Below the pieces are notes generated by a model that did not search any database, had not been told where the DNA came from, and was given only the letters and a program-made list of their open reading frames with translations. Of a stretch of 48,978 nt of DNA, positions 10,388 to 21,012 are shown one piece after another (positions within the stretch are counted from its first letter, which is position 1; every line of letters starts with the position of its first letter). The stretch is taken from positions 1 to 48,978 of the forward strand of contig JAJZRU010000020.1 in assembly GCA_021802555.1 (NCBI GenBank), given 5' to 3'. Position numbers and translations under genes: made by a program. The DNA is from Pseudomonadota bacterium. GTDB lineage: Bacteria; Pseudomonadota; Gammaproteobacteria; Burkholderiales; Thiobacillaceae.

Positions 10388-11064
10388 CGGCCCAGGCCGA
10401 ACAGGGTTTTTAGCTTGGCGGAGAAACCGTGGCGCGCTTCCTCGCGCTGTTTGACCGCCTCGTCCACCACCCAATTCATCTGTATGGTCCGGCGCTGCCC
10501 CACATAGGGTTTGTGGCCATGCCAGGAATTGTCGCTGCGGCGGAAGATCAGCAGCGTGCCGTAACCCGGCTCCACTTCGGCGACATAATCCTCCAGGTCG
10601 GTGCCGGAGCGCAGCAGGCGCAGCCGTCCGCCCGTGTCCTCCCAGCCTTCGTTGAAATAGACCAGCACGGTGATGATCTTGGTCTTGCTGTCGGTATGGA
10701 TGCTGCCGTCGCGCGCGGCGGTCATGCCGCGCACGGTCAGCACCGTGGGCCGGCCGCTCAAGTCCAGGCCGAATTTTGCCTCCACCGCGGCGCGAAAGCG
10801 CGGCCCCTGCATTTCTTCCACCAAATGTCTGAACACCGGCCCGTAACTAAGCGTGGCATGGGGAAAGCTGCCGGGCTTGGCAATGGCCGGAAAGTCGCGG
10901 CTCACGGCATCCCGCACCGCGGCCTTGACGAAGCCGGGAACGATGAGGAAGTCGAAGGGATCACGCACCAGCGGCGTGGCGGCGAATTTTTCCAGGTCGA
11001 GCAGTTCCCCGGGAAGCGCGGTATTTTCCGGGGCCTGCGCTGGCTGGGCGGTCATGGCGGCCAT
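10384..11064 (-). CDS. 2-oxoglutarate/Fe(II) oxygenase (2OG-FeII_Oxy family)
   Basis: A 226-residue putative dioxygenase. The iron triad H-x-D...H is visible as GSIHTDSKTKIITVLVYFN and SWHGHKPY, and the 2-oxoglutarate-binding arginine fits QRRTIQMNWV. The double-stranded beta-helix order (HxD, glycine-rich GGRLRLLR, GTLLIFRRSDNSWHG) is intact, so it should be active. Substrate unknown; related enzymes hydroxylate proteins or small molecules. The start is placed at the ATG at 11064, with an alternative three codons later (11055); neither has a clear ribosome site. It is divergent from grpE and leads the minus-strand run of oxygenase, ELM1-like and hemerythrin genes. Confidence 0.82.
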   Translation of the reverse strand: MAAMTAQPAQAPENTALPGELLDLEKFAATPLVRDPFDFLIVPGFVKAAVRDAVSRDFPAIAKPGSFPHATLSYGPVFRHLVEEMQGPRFRAAVEAKFGLDLSGRPTVLTVRGMTAARDGSIHTDSKTKIITVLVYFNEGWEDTGGRLRLLRSGTDLEDYVAEVEPGYGTLLIFRRSDNSWHGHKPYVGQRRTIQMNWVVDEAVKQREEARHGFSAKLKTLFGLGR

Positions 11065-11135
11065 GGCAATACTGAAAGTCGGGCACAAGCCGGGTAAGAT
11101 ACCACGCCTTGCGCGCAAACCGGCCGCAGCCGCCC

Positions 11136-11163
11136 CTTGAAACGCTTGTTCCCGTCCCCACCT
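11136..11163 (+). promoter_or_regulatory. Sigma-32-type heat-shock promoter of grpE-dnaK-dnaJ
   Basis: CTTGAA (11136-11141), a 14-nt spacer, then CCCCACCT (11156-11163), against the RpoH consensus CTTGAA-N13/14-CCCCATNT. The -35 is perfect and the -10 differs at one fixed position. It ends 27 nt before the grpE ATG. Confidence 0.75.
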
Positions 11164-11190
11164 AAAAACAGTTTCGTTCTGGAGCACGCC

Positions 11191-11730
11191 ATGTCCCAAG
11201 AAACCCCTGAACTGGAAGCCAAGGCCGTAGATCCAGCGGCGCCCGCAACAGCCGAACCGGCCGCCGAAACCGTTCCCAGCCTGGAAGAGATGCTCCGGCA
11301 GGCGGAACTCGCCGCCCAGGAGCACCACGACGCCTGGCTGCGCGCGCGGGCCGAGTGCGACAACATCCGCAAGCGTGCGGAAAGCGATGTGCAGATTGCG
11401 CGCAAATTCGCGCTGGAAGGCTTCGCCACCGAACTGCTCGCGGTCAAGGACAGCCTGGAAGCCGCGCTGGCCTCGAACACCGCAGATGCCGCCAACCTCA
11501 GGAATGGTGTGGAACTGACCCTCAAGCAACTGGCCTCGGTGTTCGGCAAGTTCAACGTCATGGAAATGAACCCCACCGGGGAGAAATTCGACCCTCACAA
11601 ACACCAGGCGATGGGCATGGTGGAGGCCCAGCAGGAGGCGAACACCGTCGTGCAGGTGCTGCAAAAAGGCTATCAATTGCACGAGCGCGTCATCCGCCCG
11701 GCCCTGGTCATGGTCGCCAAAGGCAAATAG
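11191..11730 (+). CDS. grpE: GrpE nucleotide exchange factor
   Basis: A 179-residue homodimeric co-chaperone that releases ADP from DnaK. An alanine- and glutamate-rich N-terminal tail leads into a long coiled coil ([21 protein letters not shown]). The family core follows: [52 protein letters not shown], and the C-terminal beta domain with [12 protein letters not shown] and [25 protein letters not shown]. The start MSQETPELE is preceded by GGAG. It is the first gene of the heat-shock operon, 70 nt ahead of dnaK. Confidence 0.97.
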   Translation: MSQETPELEAKAVDPAAPATAEPAAETVPSLEEMLRQAELAAQEHHDAWLRARAECDNIRKRAESDVQIARKFALEGFATELLAVKDSLEAALASNTADAANLRNGVELTLKQLASVFGKFNVMEMNPTGEKFDPHKHQAMGMVEAQQEANTVVQVLQKGYQLHERVIRPALVMVAKGK

Positions 11731-11734
11731 ATGC

Positions 11735-11761
11735 CTTGAAACCCCGTCTCAGGCCTCAATA
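11735..11761 (+). promoter_or_regulatory. Possible second sigma-32 promoter, before dnaK
   Basis: Immediately after the grpE stop, CTTGAA (11735-11740) is followed after 13 nt by CCTCAATA (11754-11761). The -35 is perfect and the -10 matches four of the first five consensus positions. It would give dnaK extra, grpE-independent heat-shock transcription. This is a motif match only. Confidence 0.4.
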
Positions 11762-11800
11762 TTCGTAACAGCTCAATCATTTAACTCCAAGGACAGCATC

Positions 11801-13726
<1,926 letters not shown>

Positions 13727-13734
13727 GCGTCAGC

Positions 13735-13836
13735 GAAGGGGGAAGGGAGCGCGCCTCTGGCGCTCAAGGGGGAAGGGTAAAACCTGCACCCCCGGCCCTT
13801 CTCCGTTCACCCTTCCCCTTTCACCCTTCCCCCTTC
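13735..13836. repeat. Opposed heptamer-repeat arrays between dnaK and dnaJ
   Basis: On the plus strand, two GAAGGG-type heptamer pairs occur (GAAGGGG-GAAGGGA at 13735-13748 and CAAGGGG-GAAGGGT at 13765-13778). On the opposite strand six consecutive heptamers of the form GAANGGN fill 13795-13836. As a result GAAGGGGGAAGGG (13735-13747) is a perfect 13-nt inverted repeat of 13824-13836, and 13766-13777 can pair with 13824-13835 instead. The transcript could form a long GC-rich stem between the two coding regions, with two competing partners. This could affect processing, stability or relative expression of dnaK and dnaJ (inference). Confidence 0.8.
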
Positions 13837-13843
13837 ACTCCAC

Positions 13844-14953
13844 ATGCCAAAACGCGACTACTACGAAGTCCTGGGCGTCCAGAAGAACGCGTCCGACGAC
13901 GACATCAAGAAAGCCTATCGCAAGCTGGCGATGAAATTCCATCCGGACCGCAACCCGGACAACAAAGATGCGGAAGAAAAATTCAAGGAGGCCAAAGAAG
14001 CCTACGAAATCCTCACCGACGCCGACAAGCGTGCCGCCTACGATCAGTTCGGCCATGCGGGGGTGAATCCCCAGGCCGGCATGGGCGGCGGGGCCGGCTT
14101 CGGCGGTTTTGCCGATGCCTTCTCCGACATCTTCGGCGACATCTTCGGCGGCGGCGCGCAGCGCCGCGACCGCGTCTATCGCGGCGCGGATTTGCGCTAC
14201 AACTTGGAGATCACCCTGGAGGAAGCCGCACGCGGCAGCGAGACCAAGATACGCATCCCCACCCTGGAGGAATGCGAGACCTGCCACGGCTCCGGCGCCA
14301 AGCCGGGCACCCAGCCGCAGACCTGCCCCACCTGCGCCGGGCACGGCCAGGTGCGCATGCAGCAGGGATTCTTTTCCGTGCAGCAAACCTGCCCGCATTG
14401 CAGCGGCTCCGGCAAGGTCGTGCAGGAACCCTGCCCCACTTGCCATGGCCAGGGGCGGGTGAAGAAGCACAAGACCCTGTCGGTGAAGATACCCGCGGGC
14501 GTCGACGAAGGCGACCGCATCCGTCTGGCGGGCGAAGGCGAGGCCGGCGTGAACGGCGGCCCGCCCGGGGATTTGTACGTGCAGATCCATCTCAAGGCCC
14601 ACGCCATCTTTCAGCGCGAGGGTGACGATCTGCATTGCCAAATGCCCATCAGCTTTGCCACCGCCGCGCTGGGCGGCGAAATCGAAATCCCCACCCTGGA
14701 CGGTCAGGCGCGCATCCGCATCCCGCACGAGACCCAGTCGGGCAGGATCTTCCGCCTGCGCGGCAAGGGCATCAAAGGCGTGCGCAGCCGCGAACCGGGC
14801 GACATGCTTTGTCATGTCGTGGTGGAAACCCCGGTGAATCTGTCCGAACGCCAGAGAGAACTGCTGCGCGAATTCGACTCTCTCAACCAGGGCCGCAACA
14901 ATCCACAGTCCAGGTCCTTCATGGACAAGGTGAAAGAGTTCTTCGCGCAGTGA
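13844..14953 (+). CDS. dnaJ: Chaperone DnaJ (Hsp40)
   Basis: A 369-residue type I J-protein. The J domain (1-70) holds the HPD motif in [10 protein letters not shown] glycine/phenylalanine region (about 75-110) contains [12 protein letters not shown] and [11 protein letters not shown]. The zinc centre has four C-x-x-C-x-G-x-G repeats: [24 protein letters not shown] and CPTCHGQG. The C-terminal client-binding domains follow. It delivers substrates to DnaK and stimulates its ATPase. It is separated from dnaK by 117 nt of heptamer repeats, and its stop is 8 nt from the convergent RNA methyltransferase stop. Confidence 0.98.
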   Translation: MPKRDYYEVLGVQKNASDDDIKKAYRKLAMKFHPDRNPDNKDAEEKFKEAKEAYEILTDADKRAAYDQFGHAGVNPQAGMGGGAGFGGFADAFSDIFGDIFGGGAQRRDRVYRGADLRYNLEITLEEAARGSETKIRIPTLEECETCHGSGAKPGTQPQTCPTCAGHGQVRMQQGFFSVQQTCPHCSGSGKVVQEPCPTCHGQGRVKKHKTLSVKIPAGVDEGDRIRLAGEGEAGVNGGPPGDLYVQIHLKAHAIFQREGDDLHCQMPISFATAALGGEIEIPTLDGQARIRIPHETQSGRIFRLRGKGIKGVRSREPGDMLCHVVVETPVNLSERQRELLREFDSLNQGRNNPQSRSFMDKVKEFFAQ

Positions 14954-14961
14954 TCAGGGCT

Positions 14962-15750
14962 TCAGCGCGCCCTGCGCTGGCGCACCGCCTCGAACAGGGC
15001 CGCGGCCGCGGCCGCAGCGACGTTGAGCGACTCCACCCGCCCCGGCATAGGGATGCGCGCCTGCGCCGAGGTGGCCAGACGCAGGGCCTCGGTCAGCCCG
15101 GCGCCTTCGTTGCCAAACAGCAGCGCCGTGGGGCGGGTCAAATCGAGCTCGTACAAGCTGGTGTCGGCGTCCAGGCTCAATGCCACGCTTTGCAGCGCCT
15201 TGCCCGCCAGCCAGGCGCCCGCATCGGCGCTTTCTTCTACGGGCAGAAAAAACTGCGCGCCCTGCCCTCCGCGCAAGGCCTTGGGCGACCAGGGATCGGC
15301 GCAACCGGGGTCCAGCACGGCGGCGCTCGCGCCCGCAGCTGCGGCGCTGCGCAGAATGCTGCCCAGATTGCCCGGGTCTTGTATGCCTTCCAGCAGCACG
15401 ACGAGGGCCGGACCGCCGGGCCGCGGCGGCGAAAGCCAGGCCGCCTCGGCCAGCACGCCGCTGGGAGTCGCCAGCGGCGAGAGCAGGGCGAACAAGTCTT
15501 CGCTCAGAACCAGGCGGCGCGCCCGCGGCGCCGCTGCGGCAAACGGCTCCGCCAGGAAGCGGGGGGCATGCGCGCTCGACACCAGCGTGTGCAGCTCGCC
15601 CCCTGCCTGCAGGCAGGCCTCGATGAGATGCGCGCCGTCCAGGAGCGTAGTGCGCGACTGGCGTCGGGCGCGCGCCGAGTCGGCAAGCTTCTTCAAGCGC
15701 TTGAAATGAGGGTTGTCGCGCGACGTGACGACGCTTGGCAAGCCCCGCAT
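14962..15750 (-). CDS. TrmH/SpoU-family RNA 2'-O-methyltransferase
   Basis: A 262-residue SPOUT methyltransferase, probably acting on rRNA. An N-terminal substrate-binding domain starts SVVTSRDNPHFKRLKKLADS and contains the family segment RTTLLDGAHLIEACLQAG. The knotted SAM-binding domain has motif 1 LLEGIQDPGNLGSILRSAAA, motif 2 ALLFGNEGAGLTEAL and motif 3 IPMPGRVESLNVAAAAAAAL. These are the canonical SpoU motifs with the catalytic arginine and asparagine in place. The exact nucleotide target is not readable. The N-terminus overlaps, on the opposite strand, sequence upstream of the senB-like gene, with which it is divergent. Confidence 0.9.
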   Translation of the reverse strand: MRGLPSVVTSRDNPHFKRLKKLADSARARRQSRTTLLDGAHLIEACLQAGGELHTLVSSAHAPRFLAEPFAAAAPRARRLVLSEDLFALLSPLATPSGVLAEAAWLSPPRPGGPALVVLLEGIQDPGNLGSILRSAAAAGASAAVLDPGCADPWSPKALRGGQGAQFFLPVEESADAGAWLAGKALQSVALSLDADTSLYELDLTRPTALLFGNEGAGLTEALRLATSAQARIPMPGRVESLNVAAAAAAALFEAVRQRRAR

Positions 15751-15790
15751 ACAGGTTTCCTCCGGCCAAAACTTGCGCCACTATAGCGCC

Positions 15791-16744
15791 ATGCGCATCA
15801 TTCTCGTCACGCCCTACGGGCGCGCGCACCGCAACGGCAATGCCCACACGGCCCTGCGCTGGGCTGGATTTTTGCGCGAGGCCGGACATCGCATCCGGGT
15901 CGCCGAGCAATGGGACGGCGCCGAAGCCGACCTCATGATCGCCCTGCACGCGCGGCGCAGCCATGACGCCATCCACGAATTCGCCCGCCGCCACGCCAGC
16001 CGGCCCTTGATCGTGGCCCTCACCGGCACCGATCTTTACCGCGACATCGAGGCCAACCCGCAGGCCCAGGAGTCGCTTGCCCTGGCACACCGCCTTGTGG
16101 TGCTGCAGGACCGCGGCCCGCAGGCGCTGCCCGAACGCTGTGCCGCCAAGGTGCGCGTGATCTATCAATCTGCCGCTGACCTGCCGCGCCGCCCGGAAGC
16201 GGCGGACGCCTTCGAGGTTCTGGTGGTGGGCCACCTGCGCGAGGAGAAAGATCCTTTCCGCACCGCGTTGGCCAGCGCCTGGCTGGCGCCGCAGTCGCGC
16301 ACGCGCGTGGTGCACATCGGCCGTGCCATGGACGAGGAATTCGCTCAGGCAGCACGCTATCTGGAACGCCGCCTGGAGCGCTACATCTGGCTGGGCGAGC
16401 GCACCCATGCCTACACGCTCGAACGCCTCGCCGGCGCCCACCTGCTGGTGGTGAGTTCGCTCATGGAAGGCGGCGCCAACGTCATCTGCGAAGCGCTCGC
16501 CGCCGGCACGCCGGTGCTGGCGTCGGCCGTGCCCGGCAACATCGGCATGCTGGGGGAGGACTATCCGGGTTATTTTCCCGCCGGCGACGAACGCCGCCTG
16601 GCTCGTCTCATTTCCCATGCCGAGCACGACCCCGATTTCTACGCCGAACTGCTGCGCCACGGCCGCGCCCGGCGCCCCCTCATGCGGCCCGAGAACGAGG
16701 CCAGCCGGCTGCGCCAGCTGGTGGGGGAATTCGCAGCCGCCTGA
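15791..16744 (+). CDS. senB: SenB-like selenosugar synthase (TIGR04348 glycosyltransferase)
   Basis: A 317-residue GT-B glycosyltransferase. It starts MRIILVTPYGRAHRNGNAHT and contains ALHARRSHDAIHEFA, ALTGTDLYRDIE, RLVVLQDRG, VLVVGHLREEKDPFRTALA, and SSLMEGGANVICEALAAG, then the region GNIGMLGEDYPGYF. This order is what I recall for TIGR04348, whose characterised member SenB joins selenophosphate to a UDP-sugar in selenoneine synthesis. The partners expected for that pathway, SelD/SenC and the EgtB-like SenA, are not in this window. The start is the ATG at 15791; the frame is open 26 codons further but these belong to the divergent promoter zone. It converges on the GGDEF-EAL gene. Function is inferred from family membership. 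Confidence 0.78.
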   Translation: MRIILVTPYGRAHRNGNAHTALRWAGFLREAGHRIRVAEQWDGAEADLMIALHARRSHDAIHEFARRHASRPLIVALTGTDLYRDIEANPQAQESLALAHRLVVLQDRGPQALPERCAAKVRVIYQSAADLPRRPEAADAFEVLVVGHLREEKDPFRTALASAWLAPQSRTRVVHIGRAMDEEFAQAARYLERRLERYIWLGERTHAYTLERLAGAHLLVVSSLMEGGANVICEALAAGTPVLASAVPGNIGMLGEDYPGYFPAGDERRLARLISHAEHDPDFYAELLRHGRARRPLMRPENEASRLRQLVGEFAAA

Positions 16745-16749
16745 CAGGG

Positions 16750-19191
16750 CTACGCTGGGCCATTCGGATCAGGCAAGGCGCGTGCAACGGCCCCGGCTTC
16801 CTCCATAAACGGCTGCGGGTATCCGACGGCATAACCCTGCACGTAATCCACCCCGAGGCGGCGCACCAGGGCGACGGCCTCGGCATTCTCCGCCTGCTCC
16901 GCCACGGTGCGTATGCCCAGTTCGCGGCCGATCTTGGCAATCGCGCTGACGATGACGAAATTGACGGCCTCGCCCAGGCCGCGCACGAAGCTGCCGTCGA
17001 TCTTGAGGTAGTCCACCGGCAATTCGCGCAGATAGCTGAAGGAGGACATGCCGCAGCCGAAATCGTCCAGCGCGAAACGGCAGCCCCGCGCACGCAGGAA
17101 TTCGATGAAGCGGCGCGCCAGGGCGAGGTTGTTGACCGCCGCGGTTTCGGTAATCTCGAAAATGAGCCTGCTGCCCGGCACGCCGCTGCTCTCCAGCAAG
17201 TCACTGACGACGCCGAGGAAATCCTCGTCGGCCAGGGTTCTGCCGGACAGGTTCACGGCATACATGGCGTCGTCCTGCGGATGCGTGCGCAGGTAGGCGA
17301 ACAGCGTACGCAAGACCCAGCGGTCGAAGTTGGGAGCCAGACCGTAGCGCTCCGCCGCCGGGAAAAAGCTCGCGGGACTCACCAGCTCGCCGCCATCCAT
17401 CAGGCGCAACAGAACTTCGTAGTGCTGCGCCGCCGTGCTGCCGTCCAGGGCCAGAATGGGCTGGCGGTACAGCTTGAAGCGGTTTTCCGCGAAGGCTTCG
17501 GCAAAGCGCGACACCCATTCCATTTCCTGCTCGATGCGTAAATAGGTGGGATGGTCACGCCGGTAAACCTCGATGCGCCCGCCGCCATGGCTCTTGGCGG
17601 CAAAGCACGCCTTGTCGGCGCGCGCCAGCAGGTCGCCGGCACCCAGTTCCTCGCCCTGCAGGAAAGCCACGCCCATGCAGGCATCGATCCCGAAATTGCG
17701 CCCCTGCAGGTGAAACTGGCGAGCGCGCACCACGCCTACCAGGGCTTCGCACACGGCCAGCGCCTGCGCCTCGCTCACGTGGAGCAGCACCACGCCGAAT
17801 TCGTCACCGCCCAGGCGGGCGAGATAATCCTCCGGCCGCAGAGCGTCGCGCAGCCGCCGCGCGATGTCCGCCAGCACCTCGTCGCCCGCGGCATGCCCGC
17901 AGGTGTCGTTGACCAGCTTGAACTGGTCCAGGTCCAAATAGCAGAAGGCATGCGACGACGCAGACTCGCGCGCCTTGAGCAGGGTCTTTTGCAAATAGCT
18001 CTCCAGTGCGAAGCGGTTGGGCAACCCGGTCAGGCGGTCGGTGTAAGCCATGACGCGAAGTTCTTCCAGCATGGCGTGGCGCTCGCTCTCGTCGCGCAGC
18101 ACCACGACATGGCCGGTAAAATCGCCTTCGAGCAAAGGGGAGGCGCTCAACTGCACCGGCACCTCGCTTCCGTCGGCTCGGCGCAGGTCGAAGGTACAAC
18201 CGCCGCCGGACACGCTGGTGCAGACGAACAGATCGGCAAACTGCGCCGGCGCGCCGCCCTCCGCGCGCAGCGGAAACGCCGCTTCGAAAGGCCTGTCTTC
18301 CAATGCCGTCGCAGCGGCGCGCGCCAGGGTCGCGGCGGCCGGGTTGCAATACAGGATGCGTCCGCTCTCCCCCACCACCACCACGCCATCGGCGATGGAC
18401 GCCAGGGTCACCGCCCAACGCCCTTTTTCCCGGCTCAGGTCGCGCACCAGGGCTTCCAGCTTGTCGGCCATATGGTTGAAAGCGGCGGCGGCGGCCTGCA
18501 ATTCGGGAGGGGCGTTGCCCTCGACGATGACGCGGGCATCCAGGCGCCCGGCGTCAAACGCCCCGGCTCCGGCGCGCAGGGCGGCCAGGCCGCGGAAGTT
18601 GCTGCGCAACAGCCAGTGCATGACATAGGCCATGACGGCCAGGAGCACGCAGAAGAAAACCACCCGGCGCGAGATGATGCGCCACAGCACGGTCTCCCTT
18701 GCCAGCGGCGAAACCCTCACGCGCAGCTGCCCGGCACGCCCGCCGCCGAGCGCCATGCTGGCCGCGCCCGTGACCGCGTGCAACCCTACCAGATCGGCGA
18801 ACCATTGCGGACGCCGCGCACGGCCCGGCGGACACGAGAACACCAGGCTGCTGCCGTCGCCGCGGTAGCTGATGGAGAGCAGGTCGCCCTGGTCGATGCG
18901 GCGCTGCAGGATCTGCTGCGCCAGGGCGCTGTCGTTTGCGGCCAGAGGCGCGGCCAGCGACTGGGCAAGGTTTTCCGCCTCGATGCGGGCGCTTTCGGCG
19001 AGCATGTCCTGCACCTGGCCCTTGGCCTGGTAAAGCCCGACCGCCAGATCGAGCGTGAACAGCAGCGTCCAGCCCGCCAGCCCGGCCAGGGCAAGCCGCC
19101 CATAAAGGCTCAGGCTGCGCCACAGAGGCAGGCCGGCGCCATAGCTCGGCTTTGCCGGCGCGCGCGCTGACGCGCTTCCCGTCTCGGCCAT
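16750..19191 (-). CDS. GGDEF-EAL cyclic-di-GMP enzyme with PAS domain
   Basis: An 813-residue inner-membrane signalling protein. Order: TM helix (about 31-53), periplasmic sensor (54-172), TM helix (177-195), HAMP-like linker (197-250), PAS (260-375), GGDEF (380-545) and EAL (560-805). The diguanylate cyclase site G-G-D-E-F is intact at 461-465, with an RPED inhibitory site five residues before it. The phosphodiesterase domain reads E-V-L at 592-594 in place of E-A-L, a common variant, with AVNLSG, FEITET, DDFG (709-712) and YLKIDG (730) present, so both activities are possible. The start at 19191 follows the upstream diguanylate cyclase by 14 nt; a GTG at 19209 that overlaps its stop is an alternative. 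Confidence 0.92.
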   Translation of the reverse strand: MAETGSASARAPAKPSYGAGLPLWRSLSLYGRLALAGLAGWTLLFTLDLAVGLYQAKGQVQDMLAESARIEAENLAQSLAAPLAANDSALAQQILQRRIDQGDLLSISYRGDGSSLVFSCPPGRARRPQWFADLVGLHAVTGAASMALGGGRAGQLRVRVSPLARETVLWRIISRRVVFFCVLLAVMAYVMHWLLRSNFRGLAALRAGAGAFDAGRLDARVIVEGNAPPELQAAAAAFNHMADKLEALVRDLSREKGRWAVTLASIADGVVVVGESGRILYCNPAAATLARAAATALEDRPFEAAFPLRAEGGAPAQFADLFVCTSVSGGGCTFDLRRADGSEVPVQLSASPLLEGDFTGHVVVLRDESERHAMLEELRVMAYTDRLTGLPNRFALESYLQKTLLKARESASSHAFCYLDLDQFKLVNDTCGHAAGDEVLADIARRLRDALRPEDYLARLGGDEFGVVLLHVSEAQALAVCEALVGVVRARQFHLQGRNFGIDACMGVAFLQGEELGAGDLLARADKACFAAKSHGGGRIEVYRRDHPTYLRIEQEMEWVSRFAEAFAENRFKLYRQPILALDGSTAAQHYEVLLRLMDGGELVSPASFFPAAERYGLAPNFDRWVLRTLFAYLRTHPQDDAMYAVNLSGRTLADEDFLGVVSDLLESSGVPGSRLIFEITETAAVNNLALARRFIEFLRARGCRFALDDFGCGMSSFSYLRELPVDYLKIDGSFVRGLGEAVNFVIVSAIAKIGRELGIRTVAEQAENAEAVALVRRLGVDYVQGYAVGYPQPFMEEAGAVARALPDPNGPA

Positions 19192-19205
19192 GCTGCGCCC
19201 CGCCG

Positions 19206-20837
19206 TCACACCGCCTCCCGTGCCGCCACTTGGTTGCGTCCGGCGCGCTTGGCGTCGTACATGGCCTCGTCCGCGCGCCCCAGGAGCTCGGAGAAACGCT
19301 GCCGCGTGAGGCCGCTGCGCCAAGCCGTGACGCCGATGCTCAAGGTCACGGACACGGCGCGGCCCTCGCTCACCAGCGGTGTCGCGGCCATGCGCTGGCA
19401 CAGCGTCCGCGCGCGCCGTTGCGCAGCCTCCAGATCGCAACGCGGCATGAGGATGAGGAACTCGTCGCCGGCATAGCGGATCACCGCATCGCCGTCGCGA
19501 ATGTCAGCCGAGATGAGGCGGGCGACGTGCGCCAGCACGCGGTCGCCCAGGGCATGTCCATGCTCGTCGTTGATCTCTTTGAAGCGGTCCACGTCGAGCA
19601 GGATCAGCGCCCCTTCGCCGTCCTCCCCTCCCTCCTGTGCCAGGCGCGCCACGGTGCTCCACAGGCCGCGGCGATTGAGCAGCCCGGTCAGTTCGTCCAC
19701 CTGGGCCTGGGCGGAGAGGCGCGCATTGGCGGCCGCCAACTCGGCCGTCGCCGCACGCACGCGGCGTTCCAATTCCTCGTTGAGGCCGTCTTTCAGACTC
19801 AGCGCCTGGCGCACGCTGTCCGCCATAGCGATGCCGCAGTTGCGCAGCAGTTCGATTTCCCGGGGGGCGATCGCGCCCAGGGGCGGGAAAGAACCCGCGT
19901 ATTCCCCTTCCCGAATTTTCCCCACCCCGGCCACCACGCTGCCGATCGAGCGTGCCAGCCACACCCCTAGGCCCAGTGCAAGCAGCAGGGCCAGCCCCAG
20001 GCCCATGGCCGCCACCGTGAGGCCACGCCGCAGCAGGCTGGCGGCTTGACCGGTCAATTCCGAGAGGGGTTGCGGCGTGAGCACCACCCAATGGAAACCG
20101 GGCACGGACGCGTAGCCGGCGATCATTTCGGCATGGATGAAAGGCGAGTAAAAGCGCATCACGCCGTGCCGCCCCGCCATGCCCGCCTGCACGATGGGCC
20201 AGGCAGCGATGTTCTTGATTTCGCGCATCCATTGCGGATTGGGGTGCACCACGATATTCCCCCTGGCATCGGTGATGGCGCAATGGCCGCGCTGGCCGAA
20301 ATGAATCTCGCCGCACAGCCGGCGCAGCGGGGCGAGGTCCAGCGCGCCCACCAGGATACCCGCCCGTGTATCATGAGCCAGCAACACGACCGGTTCGCCG
20401 TCGATCGGGTCGCGCACGACGATGCCGGTTTGCGCCGGCGTCGCCAGCACACGCGCAGCGATCGCACCGGCCGCCTCCTGCGCCCCGGCAAGCGCATTGC
20501 CCTGGGCGTCCCAGGCCAAAGCGGGGCCTTTGCCGCGCGGCAGCCACCAGACTTGCCGATAGTAATGCCGCGCACGCATGCCGTCGCCCAAGGCGTCTGT
20601 ATGATCGCTCGCCAGCATGCCCAGAAGATCGAGATTGCCGCGCGCCGCACGCAGGTACTCTGCCACCGGCGTGGCGATGTTCTGCGCCAGCAGCTCGTTC
20701 TTGTCGTGCGCCTCGGCCATGATGCTGCTCTCCACGCCGGCGCGCAGCCAGAACGTGATGAACGCCACGGGCGTCGCCGCCACGAGGGCAAAGGCAACGA
20801 AGAGTATAAGTTTTAATGAAGGGCGCCCCGCGTTCAT
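19206..20837 (-). CDS. Diguanylate cyclase with Cache-type periplasmic sensor
   Basis: A 543-residue membrane protein. TM1 is at about 8-30; a large periplasmic domain (31-268) resembles double Cache sensors (DARGNIVVHPNPQWM and GYASVPGFHWVVLTPQPL). TM2 is at 274-295, followed by HAMP (295-350), a coiled coil (350-380) and GGDEF (380-543). The active-site motif is A-G-D-E-F (456-460), an accepted functional variant, preceded by the inhibitory-site motif RDGD at 447-450. It probably makes cyclic-di-GMP in response to a small extracellular ligand. A GGAG site fixes the start at 20837. It is co-transcribed with the GGDEF-EAL protein, giving a synthesis/turnover pair. Confidence 0.92.
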   Translation of the reverse strand: MNAGRPSLKLILFVAFALVAATPVAFITFWLRAGVESSIMAEAHDKNELLAQNIATPVAEYLRAARGNLDLLGMLASDHTDALGDGMRARHYYRQVWWLPRGKGPALAWDAQGNALAGAQEAAGAIAARVLATPAQTGIVVRDPIDGEPVVLLAHDTRAGILVGALDLAPLRRLCGEIHFGQRGHCAITDARGNIVVHPNPQWMREIKNIAAWPIVQAGMAGRHGVMRFYSPFIHAEMIAGYASVPGFHWVVLTPQPLSELTGQAASLLRRGLTVAAMGLGLALLLALGLGVWLARSIGSVVAGVGKIREGEYAGSFPPLGAIAPREIELLRNCGIAMADSVRQALSLKDGLNEELERRVRAATAELAAANARLSAQAQVDELTGLLNRRGLWSTVARLAQEGGEDGEGALILLDVDRFKEINDEHGHALGDRVLAHVARLISADIRDGDAVIRYAGDEFLILMPRCDLEAAQRRARTLCQRMAATPLVSEGRAVSVTLSIGVTAWRSGLTRQRFSELLGRADEAMYDAKRAGRNQVAAREAV

Positions 20838-21012
20838 GTCTCCGCCTTTTATCGTTGTGGGCCAATCAACGCGGCCGCCGAGATTCCGTCGTCGCCATGC
20901 GCACAAGCCGGCAGAAACCCCGCGCAAACCCGCGGCGCGGGGCACGCTGTCCGCCCAGGCGACCGCCTCAGCGTGGTGCAGCAGAAATCGTTCCAGAGAA
21001 GCGCGGGCGCCG
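20838..21012 (-). other. Gap between Sel1 and diguanylate cyclase genes
   Basis: A 175-nt gap with no gene. CCCCGCG (20918-20924) and CGCGGGG (20936-20942) form a 7-bp GC hairpin that could end the upstream transcript, but no T-run follows in the minus-strand direction, so this is weak. Confidence 0.3.
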
